Positions 8,550 to 17,398 of a stretch of 64,000 nucleotides of DNA are shown here, one piece after another. The position numbers and the translations under genes were made by a program. How positions within the stretch are numbered: position 1 is the stretch's first letter; each line of letters starts with the position of its first letter. This stretch comes from JAIBJN01 sp963825255 (GTDB taxonomy: Bacteria > Actinomycetota > Thermoleophilia > Gaiellales > Gaiellaceae), in the NCBI GenBank assembly GCA_963825255.1, contig CAWGSF010000009.1, forward strand, positions 496,001-560,000, given 5' to 3'. Below the pieces are notes generated by a model that worked only from the letters and a program-made list of their open reading frames with translations, did not search any database and was not told where the DNA came from.

Positions 8550-8624
8550 GGCGGCGAGGATAACCGGCGGGATCGGATGCGCGGCCCTCGTGGCGTGCCC
8601 CGACGCGGGGGTAGACTGCGAACC

Positions 8625-9926
8625 ATGTCTCTGAGGGAGCGGAGCGCGACCGACGCGGTGATCGAGGCCCGCGAGCGGTACGTGGCCGCCGGGGTCGCCA
8701 CTCCCAGGCTCGTCGTCGCGCGCGCCGACGGCGCGTTCGTCGAGGACGCCGACGGCAAGCGGTACATCGACTTCGCCGGCGGCATCGGCTGCCAGAACAC
8801 CGGCCACGGTCATCCGGCGGTGGTCGCCGCGATCCACGAGCAGGTCGACAGCTACCTGCACCAGTGCTTCATGGTCGGCATCTACGAGCCCTACGTCGAG
8901 GTCTGCCGCCGGCTCGCCGAGCTGTCGCCGTGCCGCGGCGAGGAGCAGAAGAGCCTGCTCGTCAACTCCGGCGCCGAAGGCGTCGAGAACGCCGTCAAGA
9001 TCGCGCGCGCCGCCACGGGCCGGCCGGCGGTCGTCGTCTTCGACCGGGCCTTCCACGGCCGCACGCTCCTGACGATGACCATGACGAGCAAGGTCGTGCC
9101 GTACAAGCGCGGCTTCGGGCCGTTCGCGCCCGAGGTCTACCGCGCCCCCGCGCCGTACCCGTACCGGGGGGTCACGACCGACGACGCGATCCACGGGCTC
9201 GAGACGCTCTTCAAGGCCGAGGTCGATCCCGAGACGGTCGCCTGCGTCGTGCTCGAGCCGGTGCAGGGCGAGGGCGGCTTCATCCCCATGCCGCTCGACT
9301 TCGCGCCGCGCCTGCGCGAGCTCTGCGACCGCCACGGGATCCTCTGGGTCGACGACGAGATCCAGAGCGGGGTCGCGCGCACAGGGCCCATGTGGGCGAT
9401 CGAGCACTACGGCGTCGAGCCCGATCTGCTCGTCTCGGGCAAGTCGATCGGCGGCGGTCTGCCGCTCGCCGGCGTGACCGGCTCGAGCGAGGTCGTCGAC
9501 GCGGTCGGGCCGGGCGGGCTCGGCGGGACGTTCGGCGGCAATCCCGTCGCCTGCGCCGCCGCGGTCGCCGTGCTCGACGAGGTCGCCACCGACTCGTTCC
9601 AGGCGCGCGCACGAGAGCTCGGCGATCGGATCCAGGCCGGCCTCGAGGGGATCGCCGAGCGCGTCGGGTCAGTCGGCGAGGTCCGCGGGCTCGGGCCGAT
9701 GCAGGCGATCGAGCTCGTCGAGGATCGGGAGACGAAGGCGCCCGCCGCAGCGCTCGCGGCGGCGACGACAACGGAGGCGTTCGAGCGCGGGCTCGTCCTC
9801 CTCGCCTGCGGGCTCTACGGGAACGTCATCCGCGTCCTCGTGCCGCTCGTGATCGCCGACGACGATCTCGACCGCGGTCTCGAGATCGTCGAGGAGTCAC
9901 TCGTCGCGGCCGGCGCGGGCGGCTAG
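8625..9926 (+). CDS. Class III PLP-dependent aminotransferase (4-aminobutyrate type)
   Basis: 433 residues. The fold-type I motifs are NSGAEGVENAVKIARAATGR (PLP phosphate), AFHGRT, VLEPVQGEGGFIPMP and LWVDDEIQSGVARTG. The PLP lysine is in LLVSGKSIGGGLPLAGVTG. The order and wording match GabT/PuuE enzymes that transfer the omega-amino group of 4-aminobutyrate or similar amines to 2-oxoglutarate. The aldehyde dehydrogenase gene at 6634 would supply the next step. The ATG at 8625 lies in a clean intergenic gap after the divergent YdcZ-like gene. Confidence 0.88.
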   Translation: MSLRERSATDAVIEARERYVAAGVATPRLVVARADGAFVEDADGKRYIDFAGGIGCQNTGHGHPAVVAAIHEQVDSYLHQCFMVGIYEPYVEVCRRLAELSPCRGEEQKSLLVNSGAEGVENAVKIARAATGRPAVVVFDRAFHGRTLLTMTMTSKVVPYKRGFGPFAPEVYRAPAPYPYRGVTTDDAIHGLETLFKAEVDPETVACVVLEPVQGEGGFIPMPLDFAPRLRELCDRHGILWVDDEIQSGVARTGPMWAIEHYGVEPDLLVSGKSIGGGLPLAGVTGSSEVVDAVGPGGLGGTFGGNPVACAAAVAVLDEVATDSFQARARELGDRIQAGLEGIAERVGSVGEVRGLGPMQAIELVEDRETKAPAAALAAATTTEAFERGLVLLACGLYGNVIRVLVPLVIADDDLDRGLEIVEESLVAAGAGG

Positions 9927-10333
9927 GCCGCCCACCACACGCGCCACTCCTCCACGCGAACCCCGATCACGTCGCCTCGCGGCGGGTCGAGGGCGTACTG
10001 CGGGTACTTGGCCGTCAGGAGCTCGAGCGCGCGCGAGCGCTCCGGTCCCGGCTCGAGCACCCGCGCCGGGCCGCGGAGGCGCGCCCACCAGAGGCGCGTC
10101 CAGTCGTCCTCGTAGTGGTCGACGAGCACCGCGACCTCCGGGTGCCGGCGGATGTTCTCCAGCCGCTGCAGGCGCGTCGACCGTTTCGGCTTCTGGTCGA
10201 CCGCCGAGTAGAGGACGTCCCCGTCGAGCGCGAAGCAGATGGGGACGAGGTGCGGCCGTCCCTCGGGGTCGATCGTCGCCAGCCGCGCCACGGGGGCACC
10301 GGCGGCCAGGCGTCGCAGCTCGGCTCGGTCCAC
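9923..10333 (-). CDS. PPOX-class pyridoxamine 5'-phosphate-oxidase-fold protein, probably F420-dependent
   Basis: 136 residues with a split-barrel flavin fold: APVARLATIDPEGRPHLVPICFAL, VDQKPKRSTRLQRLENIRRHP and VLVDHYEDDWTRLWWARLRG. The last block is typical of actinobacterial F420-binding PPOX proteins. Members reduce small molecules with F420H2 or bind flavins; the substrate is unknown. It is convergent with the aminotransferase (4-base overlap). Confidence 0.8.
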   Translation of the reverse strand: MDRAELRRLAAGAPVARLATIDPEGRPHLVPICFALDGDVLYSAVDQKPKRSTRLQRLENIRRHPEVAVLVDHYEDDWTRLWWARLRGPARVLEPGPERSRALELLTAKYPQYALDPPRGDVIGVRVEEWRVWWAA

Positions 10334-10370
10334 GATCGCTTAGTAGCATCCCGCCGGGAAGGAGGAGGCA

Positions 10371-10649
10371 GTGGTCAGGGTCTTCATGGTCTACGAGCAG
10401 GAGCCCGACGCGGAGCGCTACGAGCGCCACGCGGAGCTCTGCCGGCGCGTGCCCGGCGGGACCTTCCGGCACGGGAAGGTCTTCGGGGCGCCCACGGGAG
10501 ACCCGCGCTACCTCTACTACGCCGAGTGGGAGTTCCCCGACCTGGAGGCCTTCAAGGCGGCGGCGCGCACCGAGGAGTTCCGCGCCACGGGCAAGGACGC
10601 CATGGACATGGGCGTTCCCTTCCAGGTGCACTTCGCGACCGTCGAATGA
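10371..10649 (+). CDS. EthD-like ferredoxin-fold small protein
   Basis: 92 residues: VRVFMVYEQEPDAERYERHAEL at the start, then FGAPTGDPRYLYYAEWEFPDLEAF. The pattern is that of an EthD/dimeric alpha-beta barrel domain, often found next to degradation enzymes. It overlaps the following crotonase gene by ATGA, so the two are translationally coupled. The precise activity is unknown. Confidence 0.7.
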   Translation: MVRVFMVYEQEPDAERYERHAELCRRVPGGTFRHGKVFGAPTGDPRYLYYAEWEFPDLEAFKAAARTEEFRATGKDAMDMGVPFQVHFATVE

Positions 10650-11455
10650 GCGAGCCGGCCCGCCCCGAGCCGTCGGACCCGGCCGACCTCGGCTTCGAGT
10701 CGATCGTCTACGAGAAGACGCCGCCCCGCGCGACGATCACGCTCGACCGGCCGGAGGTCCTGAACGCCTTCGACTTTCGCATGCTGCGCGAGCTCGCGCG
10801 CGCGTGCGAGGACGCGTCCTGGGACGACGAGATCCGCGTCGTCGTCCTCACGGGCGCGGGCCGGGCGTTCTGCGTCGGGGCCGACCTCAAGTCGTGGCGT
10901 GCCGAGTACCTGGGGAAGCCGGATGCCTACTGGAAGTGGTTCGGAGCCTTCAAGGACGCGCACGACAGGCTGCGCGAGATCGGCAAGCCGACCCTCGCGC
11001 GCGTCAACGGCGTCTGCGTCGGCGGCGGCAACGAGCTGCAGATGGCGTGCGACCTGGCCGTCATGGCGGAGGAGGCGTACATCCGCCACGTCGGCCCCGA
11101 GCACGGCTCCGTCCCCGCGGGCGGGGCGACGCAGTGGCTGCCGATCATGGTCGGTGATCGCCGCGCCCGGGAGATCCTCCTCCTCTGCGAGGAGATCCCG
11201 GCCCGCAAGGCCGAGGAGTGGGGCCTGGTCACGCGGGTCGTTCCGGCGGCCGAGCTCGACGCCGTCGTCGACGAGCTCGTCGCCAAGCTCGCCGCGAAGC
11301 TGCCGCAGACCGTCCGCTACACGAAGCAGCAGCTCAACTTCTGGCGCGACCTCGCCTGGCACGGGACGATCAACCACGCGCGCGACTGGCTGGCGCTCTC
11401 GATGGCGACCGAGGAGCCTCGCGCCGCGGTCGAGCGGTTCCTCGAGGGGAAGTAG
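10646..11455 (+). CDS. Enoyl-CoA hydratase/isomerase (crotonase) family protein
   Basis: 269 residues. Oxyanion-hole segments are GRAFCVGADLKSW and NGVCVGGGNELQMACDLAVMA. A distinctive middle region, VGPEHGSVPAGGATQWLPIMVGDRRAREIL, differs from ordinary enoyl-CoA hydratases and is nearer to ring-opening or MenB-like crotonases. The C-terminal helix (TKQQLNFWRDLAWHG) is also unusual. It likely acts on a CoA-thioester in aromatic or alicyclic degradation. This is family-level knowledge plus inference. It overlaps the upstream EthD-like gene by 4 bases and touches the next gene. Confidence 0.82.
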   Translation: MSEPARPEPSDPADLGFESIVYEKTPPRATITLDRPEVLNAFDFRMLRELARACEDASWDDEIRVVVLTGAGRAFCVGADLKSWRAEYLGKPDAYWKWFGAFKDAHDRLREIGKPTLARVNGVCVGGGNELQMACDLAVMAEEAYIRHVGPEHGSVPAGGATQWLPIMVGDRRAREILLLCEEIPARKAEEWGLVTRVVPAAELDAVVDELVAKLAAKLPQTVRYTKQQLNFWRDLAWHGTINHARDWLALSMATEEPRAAVERFLEGK

Positions 11456-12803
11456 TGGTGGGCGGTCGGACCCGGTCCGTGCAAGCCGAGACTCGCTACG
11501 CCAAGAGCGGTGGGATCAACATCGCCTACCAGGTCACGGGGGAGGGCCCGCGCGACCTCGTGCTCGTGCCCGGCTTCGTCTCTCACCTCGAGAACGACTG
11601 GGACGAGCCCCGGTCGGCGAACTTCCTCGAGCGGCTCGCCTCGTTCTCGCGGCTCATCCGCTTCGACAAGCGTGGTACCGGCCTCTCCGACCGGCCCGCC
11701 GGCCTGCCCGACCTCGAGACGCGGATGGACGACGTCCGGGCGGTGATGGACGCGGCGGGCGCGGAGAGCGCCGCGCTCTTCGGCTACTCGGAGGGAGGGC
11801 CGATGTCGATCCTCTTCGCGGCCACCTATCCGGAGCGCAGCAGGGCACTCGTCCTCTACGGCTCCTACGCGAAGCGGCAGGACCCGGACGAGGACTACCC
11901 GTGGGCGCCAACCCGGGCAGAGCGGGGAGCCCATGCCGAAGAGATCGAGCGCGAGTGGGGCGCCACGAGCGACCTCGGCAAGATGGCGCCGAACGCCGAC
12001 CCCGCCCTCCTCCGCTGGTGGTCGGCCCGCGCGCGTGCGGCTGCGAGTCCCGGCGCCGCGCGCGACCTCATCCTCATGAACAGCGAGATCGACGTGCGCG
12101 GCGTCTTGCCGGCGGTGCAGCGTGCCGACCCTGGTGCTCCACCGCAGGGGGGACCTCGACGCGCATGTGGACGAGGGCCGGTACATCGCCGAGCACATTC
12201 CGGGCGCGCGCTTCGTCGAGCTCGAGGGCGAGGACCACCTGCCCTGGATCGACAGCCGACCAGATCCTCGACGAGGTGGAGGAGTTCCTCACGGGTGTCC
12301 GCGGCGGCCGCGCGCCCGATCGCGTCCTCGCCACGGTGCTCTTCACGGACGTCGTCGACTCGACCGGCCGGGCGGCCACCCTCGGAGACCGGCGCTGGCG
12401 GGAGCTGCTCGAGCGCTACCACGCGCTCGTCCGCGCCGAGCTCGTCCGGTTCGACGGCATCGAGGTGGACACGGCCGGCGACGGCACGCTCGCCCGCTTC
12501 GACGGTCCTGCGCGCGCCGTGCGCGCCGCCCTCGGGATCGTCGAGGCGGTCCGCGACCTCGGCCTCGAGGTCCGGGCCGGCGTCCACACCGGCGAGCTCG
12601 AGCTGACCGTGGAAGGGGTCGCCGGGATCGCGGTCCACATCGGAGCCCGCATCGCTGCCGGGGCGGGCCCCGGCGAGGTTCTCGCCTCGAGCACGGTCAA
12701 GGATCTGGTGGTCGGCTCGGGCCTCGACTTCGAGGAGCGCGGCGAGGTCGAGCTCCGCGGCGTGCCCGGGACCTGGCAGCTCTACGCGGTCGTGGGATCG
12801 TGA
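11455..12803 (+). CDS. Alpha/beta hydrolase fused to class III adenylate/guanylate cyclase domain, with two frameshifts
   Basis: Three frames join into one protein of about 448 residues. Residues 1-220 form an alpha/beta-hydrolase (VLVPGFVSHLENDW; nucleophile elbow FGYSEGGPMS; later VPTLVLHRRGDLD and the catalytic His in GEDHLPW). The last 170 residues form a class III cyclase (VLFTDVVDSTGRAA, DTAGDGTLARFDG, RAGVHTGELE). Both metal Asp residues are present; the position usually Asn in VNxAAR is His (VHIGAR), with the Arg kept. Breaks are near 12118 and 12262. Starts GTG 11455, 11458 or 11479 are all in frame, the last best matching the family. This fusion is common in actinobacteria; its substrate and signal are unknown. 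Confidence 0.8.
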
Positions 12804-13567
12804 GCGTGGTTCTCGTCGAGCGCGAGGGCCCGGTGGCGGTCGTCACGCTCAACCGGCCCGAGGTCCTCAACGCGCTGAGCGAGGAGCTCATGGCCGAGCT
12901 GGTCGAGACGCTGGAGGCGCTCGACCGCGACGAGGCCGTCCGCTGCGTGGTCGTCGCCGGGTCGGAGCGGGCGTTCGCCGCGGGCGCGGACATCGGCGAG
13001 ATGGCCGACGCGACCGCGATCGACATGTACGAGGGCCGCCGGATCGAGAGCTGGGCGGCCATCCGCAACGTCCGGACGCCGATCGTCGCCGCGGTCTCCG
13101 GCTACTGCCTGGGTGGCGGGTGCGAGCTGGCGATGGCGTGCGACCTGATCATCGCCTCGGAGACGGCGCGGTTCGGGCAGCCGGAGACCGGGCTCGGGAT
13201 CATCCCGGGCGCGGGCGGCACGCAGCGCCTCACCCGCGCGGTCGGGAAGGCGAAGGCGATGGACGTCATCCTCAGCGGGCGGTTCCTCGACGCGGTCGAG
13301 GCCGAGCGCGCCGGTCTCGTCGCGCGCGTGGTCGCCCGCGAGGCCTGGCTCGAGGAGGCCAAGGCCGTGGCCCGCGCGATCGCGGCGAAGGGCCCGGTCG
13401 CGCAGCGCCTCGCGAAGGAGGCGGTCAGCCGCTCGTTCGACACGCCGCTCGACGCGGGGCTCGACTACGAGCGCAGGCTGCTCTATCTCGCCTTCGCGTC
13501 CGAGGACGCGCGCGAGGGCCTCACCGCCTTCACGGAGAAGCGCGAGCCCGACTTCCGCGGCCGGTAG
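12800..13567 (+). CDS. Enoyl-CoA hydratase
   Basis: 255 residues, a standard crotonase. AAGADIGEMAD and GYCLGGGCELAMACD form the oxyanion hole. Glu residues in GQPETGLGIIPGAGGTQRL are in the positions of the two catalytic acids of hydratases, which fits true enoyl-CoA hydration in beta-oxidation. The end TAFTEKREPDFRGR is typical. GTG 12800 overlaps the stop of the cyclase gene (GTGA), suggesting translational coupling. Confidence 0.9.
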   Translation: MSVVLVEREGPVAVVTLNRPEVLNALSEELMAELVETLEALDRDEAVRCVVVAGSERAFAAGADIGEMADATAIDMYEGRRIESWAAIRNVRTPIVAAVSGYCLGGGCELAMACDLIIASETARFGQPETGLGIIPGAGGTQRLTRAVGKAKAMDVILSGRFLDAVEAERAGLVARVVAREAWLEEAKAVARAIAAKGPVAQRLAKEAVSRSFDTPLDAGLDYERRLLYLAFASEDAREGLTAFTEKREPDFRGR

Positions 13568-13578
13568 GCGTCCCGGGC

Positions 13579-14766
13579 ATGGCAGGCTCCTCCCGCTGGC
13601 ACGACCCGCCCCGCCTGCGCTCGCTCGAGGACGAGGAGGGGGGCGAGCGGCATGCCACGTGGCTCGAGCTCTTCTTCGACCTGGTCTTCGTCGTCGCGAT
13701 AGCGCAGCTCGCCGACGGCCTCTCGGAGGAACCGACCCTCCGCGGCTTCCTGATCTTCGCCGGGCTCTTCGTGGCTGTCTGGTGGGCGTGGGTCGGCTAC
13801 ACGTTCTACGCCGACCGCTTCGACACGGACGACCCTCCCCACCGCGCCCTCATGCTCGCCGGCATGTTCGCGGTGGCCGTGCTCGCGTCGGTCATCCCGG
13901 ACGCCTTCCACGGCGACACCGCGAGCTTCGCGCTCGCGTACGCGGCCGTCCGCGGGGTCGTCGTCGTCCTCAACGTCCGCGCCTGGTGGCACGTCCCGCC
14001 TGCGCGGCCTCTCCTGGAGCTCTACATCCCCGTCTTCACGGCGAGCGTCGTCCTCTTCCTCGTCTCGGCGGCCGTGGAGCCTCCCGTTCGCTACTGGCTC
14101 TGGGCGGTCGCGCTCGTCATCGATCTCGCCGCCCCGCTGGTAAGCCGCGAGCGGATCGAGCAGGCGCCGATCCACGCGTCGCACATCCCCGAGCGAGTGG
14201 GTCTCTTCACGATCATCGTGTTCGGCGAGAGCGTCCTCGCCGTCGTGCTCGGGACGACGAGCGTGAGCTGGGGCCTGGAGTCGGGCCTCGCGGCCGTCCT
14301 CGCGTTCGTCGTCGCGGCCGCGCTCTGGTGGATCTACTTCGACTACGTCGACTCCTCGATCGTCGGGAGGACGATCCGTGCCGGGCAGATATGGCTCTAC
14401 GCCCACCTGCCGCTGCTCACGGGCCTCGCCGCGCTGGGAGCGGGAGTCGAGCTGGCGATCCAGGCGACCCAGGAGTCGGGCCTGACGGCCGAGGTGTCCT
14501 GGATCGTCGGCGGCGGAGTGGCCCTCTTCATGGCGTCAGTCGCCGTCCTCCACCTCGTGACCACGCGCTCGCGCCGCGACGTCGACTTCTGGCTGCGCCT
14601 CGGGACGGCCGGGCTCGCCCTGGGCCTGGGTGCGCTGGGGCCCGAGCTCGGGATCGTGCCCATGCTCGCCCTCCTGGCGGGCGCGCTCGTGGCCCAGGTC
14701 GTCCTCGAGCTCGCCACCCACGAGCGCCACGTCCACATGGACGTGGGCCGCATGAAGATCGGCTAG
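13579..14766 (+). CDS. Low-temperature-requirement protein A (LtrA) family membrane protein
   Basis: 395 residues with about eleven membrane helices. The opening RHATWLELFFDLVFVVAIAQL and the central HIPERVGLFTIIVFGESVLAV are the signature of LtrA. The family is widespread in actinobacteria and has no settled biochemical function. It follows the hydratase by 11 bases and may be co-transcribed. Confidence 0.88.
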   Translation: MAGSSRWHDPPRLRSLEDEEGGERHATWLELFFDLVFVVAIAQLADGLSEEPTLRGFLIFAGLFVAVWWAWVGYTFYADRFDTDDPPHRALMLAGMFAVAVLASVIPDAFHGDTASFALAYAAVRGVVVVLNVRAWWHVPPARPLLELYIPVFTASVVLFLVSAAVEPPVRYWLWAVALVIDLAAPLVSRERIEQAPIHASHIPERVGLFTIIVFGESVLAVVLGTTSVSWGLESGLAAVLAFVVAAALWWIYFDYVDSSIVGRTIRAGQIWLYAHLPLLTGLAALGAGVELAIQATQESGLTAEVSWIVGGGVALFMASVAVLHLVTTRSRRDVDFWLRLGTAGLALGLGALGPELGIVPMLALLAGALVAQVVLELATHERHVHMDVGRMKIG

Positions 14767-14771
14767 GAGCG

Positions 14772-15773
14772 CTAGACCTCGAGCTCGACCGGAACCAGCT
14801 CGAGCTCGAGCCGCACGCCGTCGCGAACGACCGACGTCGTCACCCGCTCGCCGATCAGCTCGCCGACCATCAGGCGCTGCAGGTCGTCGACGCCTTCGAC
14901 CGGCGTGCCGCCGACCGCGACGATCAGATCCTCGGGGCGCAGGCCTGCCCTCGCCGCGGGGCTGTCCTCGACGACCTCCACGACCTCGACGCAGTCGTGG
15001 CGATCGAGCTCGCGCGCGAGCCGGGGCGGAAGCGGGCGCGAGCCGCCGGCGATGCCGATGTAGGCCCGCGAGAAGCGGCCTTCGCGCATGAGCGCTCCGA
15101 CGATCTTCCTCGTGGTCTCGTTGATGGGCACGGCGAGCCCGAGCCCGACTCCGGCGACCGCCGTGTTGACGCCCACGACGCAGCCGCGGCCGTCTGCGAG
15201 CGCGCCGCCGGAGTTCCCCGGGTTGAGGGCGGCGTCGGTCTGGATGACGTTCTCGACGATCCTCCCGGCCGTCCGCGAGCGCACGGGCAAGGAGCGGCCG
15301 AGTGCCGAGACCACGCCGGCGGTGACGGAGCCGGCGAAGCCGTTCGGATTCCCGATCGCGACGACGAGCTGGCCGACGCGCAACCCCTCGGCGTCGCCGA
15401 GCTCGGCGGGCACCAGGTCGGAGGCCTGCGAGCGGAGCACCGCGAGGTCGGAGAGCGGGTCGGCCCCGACGACCTCCGCCGCGATCTCGCGGCCGTCGAC
15501 GAACGAGGCCTCGACGTTCCCGTCCGAGCCCGCGACGACGTGTGCGGAGGTGAGCATGAAGCCGTCCGGCGTGATCACGACGCCGCTGCCGCCCCCGGCG
15601 GCGACCCGGCCGCCGCGGACCCGGCGCGAGACACGCAGGTTCGCCACGGAGGGAGAGAGCCGCTCGGCGACGGCGATCACCGCTCGCGAGTAGGCGTCGA
15701 GCGCCTCGGCCTCGGAGACCTCCTCGGAGGAGATGAACGTAAGATCGGCCATCGGGTTCACGCTAGCGGACAC
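14772..15773 (-). CDS. Trypsin-like serine protease with PDZ domain (HtrA/DegP-like), no export signal
   Basis: 333 residues. The catalytic triad is visible: His in LTSAHVVAG, Asp in PLSDLAVLRS and Ser in LNPGNSGGAL. A C-terminal PDZ domain contains SPAARAGLRPEDLIVAVGG. Unlike most HtrA proteins it begins ADLTFISSEEVSEAEAL, with no signal peptide or membrane anchor, so it probably works in the cytoplasm or is a soluble regulator. A GTG/ATG choice near 15752 (MADLTF) is possible. It is convergent with LtrA. Confidence 0.88.
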   Translation of the reverse strand: MSASVNPMADLTFISSEEVSEAEALDAYSRAVIAVAERLSPSVANLRVSRRVRGGRVAAGGGSGVVITPDGFMLTSAHVVAGSDGNVEASFVDGREIAAEVVGADPLSDLAVLRSQASDLVPAELGDAEGLRVGQLVVAIGNPNGFAGSVTAGVVSALGRSLPVRSRTAGRIVENVIQTDAALNPGNSGGALADGRGCVVGVNTAVAGVGLGLAVPINETTRKIVGALMREGRFSRAYIGIAGGSRPLPPRLARELDRHDCVEVVEVVEDSPAARAGLRPEDLIVAVGGTPVEGVDDLQRLMVGELIGERVTTSVVRDGVRLELELVPVELEV

Positions 15774-15796
15774 GTCGAGGTCTACCGAGGAGGGGC

Positions 15797-16568
15797 ATGC
15801 CTGAGGTCGAGACGACGCGCGACGGCGCGGTCCTGACGGTCGTCCTCGACCGGCCGGACAAGCTCAACGCCTTCGACGCCGCGATGCATCAGGCGTTCGC
15901 GGCCGCGCTCAAGGAGGCTTCCGATCCGGAGGTGCGCGCCGTCGTCCTCACCGGCGCCGGCCGCGGCTTCTGCGTCGGGCAGGACCTCGCCGAGCTGCAG
16001 CGAGGGTGACCGCGACGTCGCGTCGCTCCTCCGCGAGGGCTGGAACCGCCACGCCCTCGGCCTCCGCCGGCTGGAGAAGCCCGTCCTGGCCGCGGTCAAC
16101 GGCGCGGCGGCGGGCGCCGGCGTCTCGCTGGCGTGCGCGTGCGACCTCCGCATCGCGGCCGACTCGGCCGTGTTCGTCCCCGCCTTCGTGAACGTCGGCC
16201 TCGTCCCCGACACGGGCGGGTCGTGGCTCGTGCCGCGCCTCGTCGGCTACGCGAGGGCGTTCGACTGGTTCTGCTCGGGCCGCCGGCTCGCCGCCGACGA
16301 GGCGCTCGCCTGGGGGCTCGTCTCCGAGGTGGTCGCCGGAGACGTTGTGCTCGCGCGGACGCAGGAGCGCGCTGCCGCGCTCGCCGCGCTGCCGACGCGG
16401 GCGATCGGGATGACGAAGCGGCTGCTCGAGGGTGCCGCGGGCTCCCGGCTCGAGGCCCAGCTCGAGCGCGAGGCCCAGCTCCAGCTGGCGGCGACACGCA
16501 CCGAGGACTTCGCCGAGGGCGTCGCAGCGTTCCTCGAGAAGCGCGAGGCGCGCTTCACCGGTCGCTAG
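15797..16568 (+). CDS. Enoyl-CoA hydratase/isomerase, PaaG-like, frameshifted
   Basis: Two frames joined near 16003 give a crotonase of about 257 residues. The first part ends GRGFCVGQDLAELQ, and the second continues GWNRHALGLRRLEKPVLAAV, GAAAGAGVSLACACDLRIAA, LVPDTGGSWLVPRLVGYAR and EGVAAFLEKREARFTGR. The Asp in PDTGGSW and the GQDL wording match 1,2-epoxyphenylacetyl-CoA isomerases (PaaG). This fits the paaABCD genes 350 bases downstream on the other strand. Role assignment is by similarity and context. The break removes or adds bases in a CG-rich run. Confidence 0.78.
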
Positions 16569-16581
16569 CCCCAGTACAGAA

Positions 16582-16605
16582 ACGGCCGGCTCTGGAGCCG
16601 GCCGT
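16582..16605 (+). terminator. Strong hairpin terminator candidate
   Basis: ACGGCCGGCTC and GAGCCGGCCGT form a perfect 11-bp inverted repeat with a 2-base centre (about 10 bp with a 4-base loop), 14 bases after the crotonase stop. No U-tract follows, as is common for terminators in high-GC actinobacteria. It lies between convergent transcripts and could stop both. Confidence 0.72.
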
Positions 16606-16912
16606 GCCTCGGCGTTCGGGCCGCCGTGCTTCTCAGGGTGATCGGTCTCCGCATGGACGGGACGGGGAAGGCGTATGAGGCCGTATGGATCCCGCGTCGA
16701 TGCGAGTCCTGTCTCCGCGTCGTGTTCCTCATCGCCGTCGTCGACGAGGATCAGGGCCCGCTTGAGCATCGATCCCTTCCCGGCACGTACATGAGGACGG
16801 CCGGGGTGCTTCTTGAGCGTGAGCGCTACGAGACGGTCGCGCCGCACGGGGTGGCGTCTGCGGGCCTCCCGGCGCGTACGACGACGGCTGTCCCGTCGAG
16901 TAGGAGCTCCGG
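16606..16912. other. Intergenic region with no supported gene
   Basis: About 300 bases between the hairpin and the end of paaD. An open frame of 96 codons runs here on the plus strand from 16626, but its composition (WIPRRCESCLRVVF, many Arg/Ser) does not look like a protein and it has no convincing ribosome-binding site. I see no tRNA, repeat or promoter in it. Confidence 0.4.
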
Positions 16913-17398
16913 CTAGATCGTCTTGAACTGCTCGAACGGCTGGCGGCACGACGCGCAGTACCGGATCGAGCGGCAGGGGGTCGGCCCGAAGATGTTCTCG
17001 AGCCGGGTGTCGGTCGAGCCGCAGTAGGGGCAGCGGAAGGCGTGGCGCTCGAGCTGGACGAGGGTCGGCGGCGCGCTCCCGCGGGGCTCGGGCGGTGCGA
17101 AGCCGGACTCGCGGAGCTTCTGCCGGCCGGACTCCGTGATCCGGTCGGTCGACCAGTCCTCGTCGAGCACGACCTCGACCTCCGGCTCGGCGCCGAGCGC
17201 GCGGACTGCCTCCGCCGCCTGGCTCCTCATCACCTCGAGGGCCGGGCAGCCGAGGAAGGTTGGGAGAAGCCGCACGCGCACCCTGTCCCCCGCGACGTCG
17301 ACGTCGTGCACGACGCCGAGGTCGACGAGCGAGACGACGGGGATCTCGGGGTCGGGGACGTCCGCGAGGGCGTCCCAGACGGCGGCCGCGCTCACCAT
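16913..17398 (-). CDS. paaD: Phenylacetyl-CoA epoxidase maturation protein PaaD (DUF59)
   Basis: 161 residues. The N-terminal DUF59/MIP18 domain holds VPDPEIPVVSLVDLGVVHDV and LLPTFLGCPALEVMR. A C-terminal zinc-ribbon-like part has RCPYCGS and IRYCASCRQPFEQFKTI, giving two Cys pairs. PaaD is thought to help assemble the Fe-S cluster of the PaaE reductase. The ATG at 17398 overlaps the paaC stop (ATGGTGA). It is last in the paaABCD order; no paaE follows within this window. Confidence 0.93.
   Translation of the reverse strand: MVSAAAVWDALADVPDPEIPVVSLVDLGVVHDVDVAGDRVRVRLLPTFLGCPALEVMRSQAAEAVRALGAEPEVEVVLDEDWSTDRITESGRQKLRESGFAPPEPRGSAPPTLVQLERHAFRCPYCGSTDTRLENIFGPTPCRSIRYCASCRQPFEQFKTI

Noticed and set aside
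16626..16916. 96-codon plus-strand open frame between the hairpin and paaD
   Set aside because: Arg/Ser-rich with isolated CESC, no ribosome-binding site and no domain. It is probably chance, given the high G+C content.
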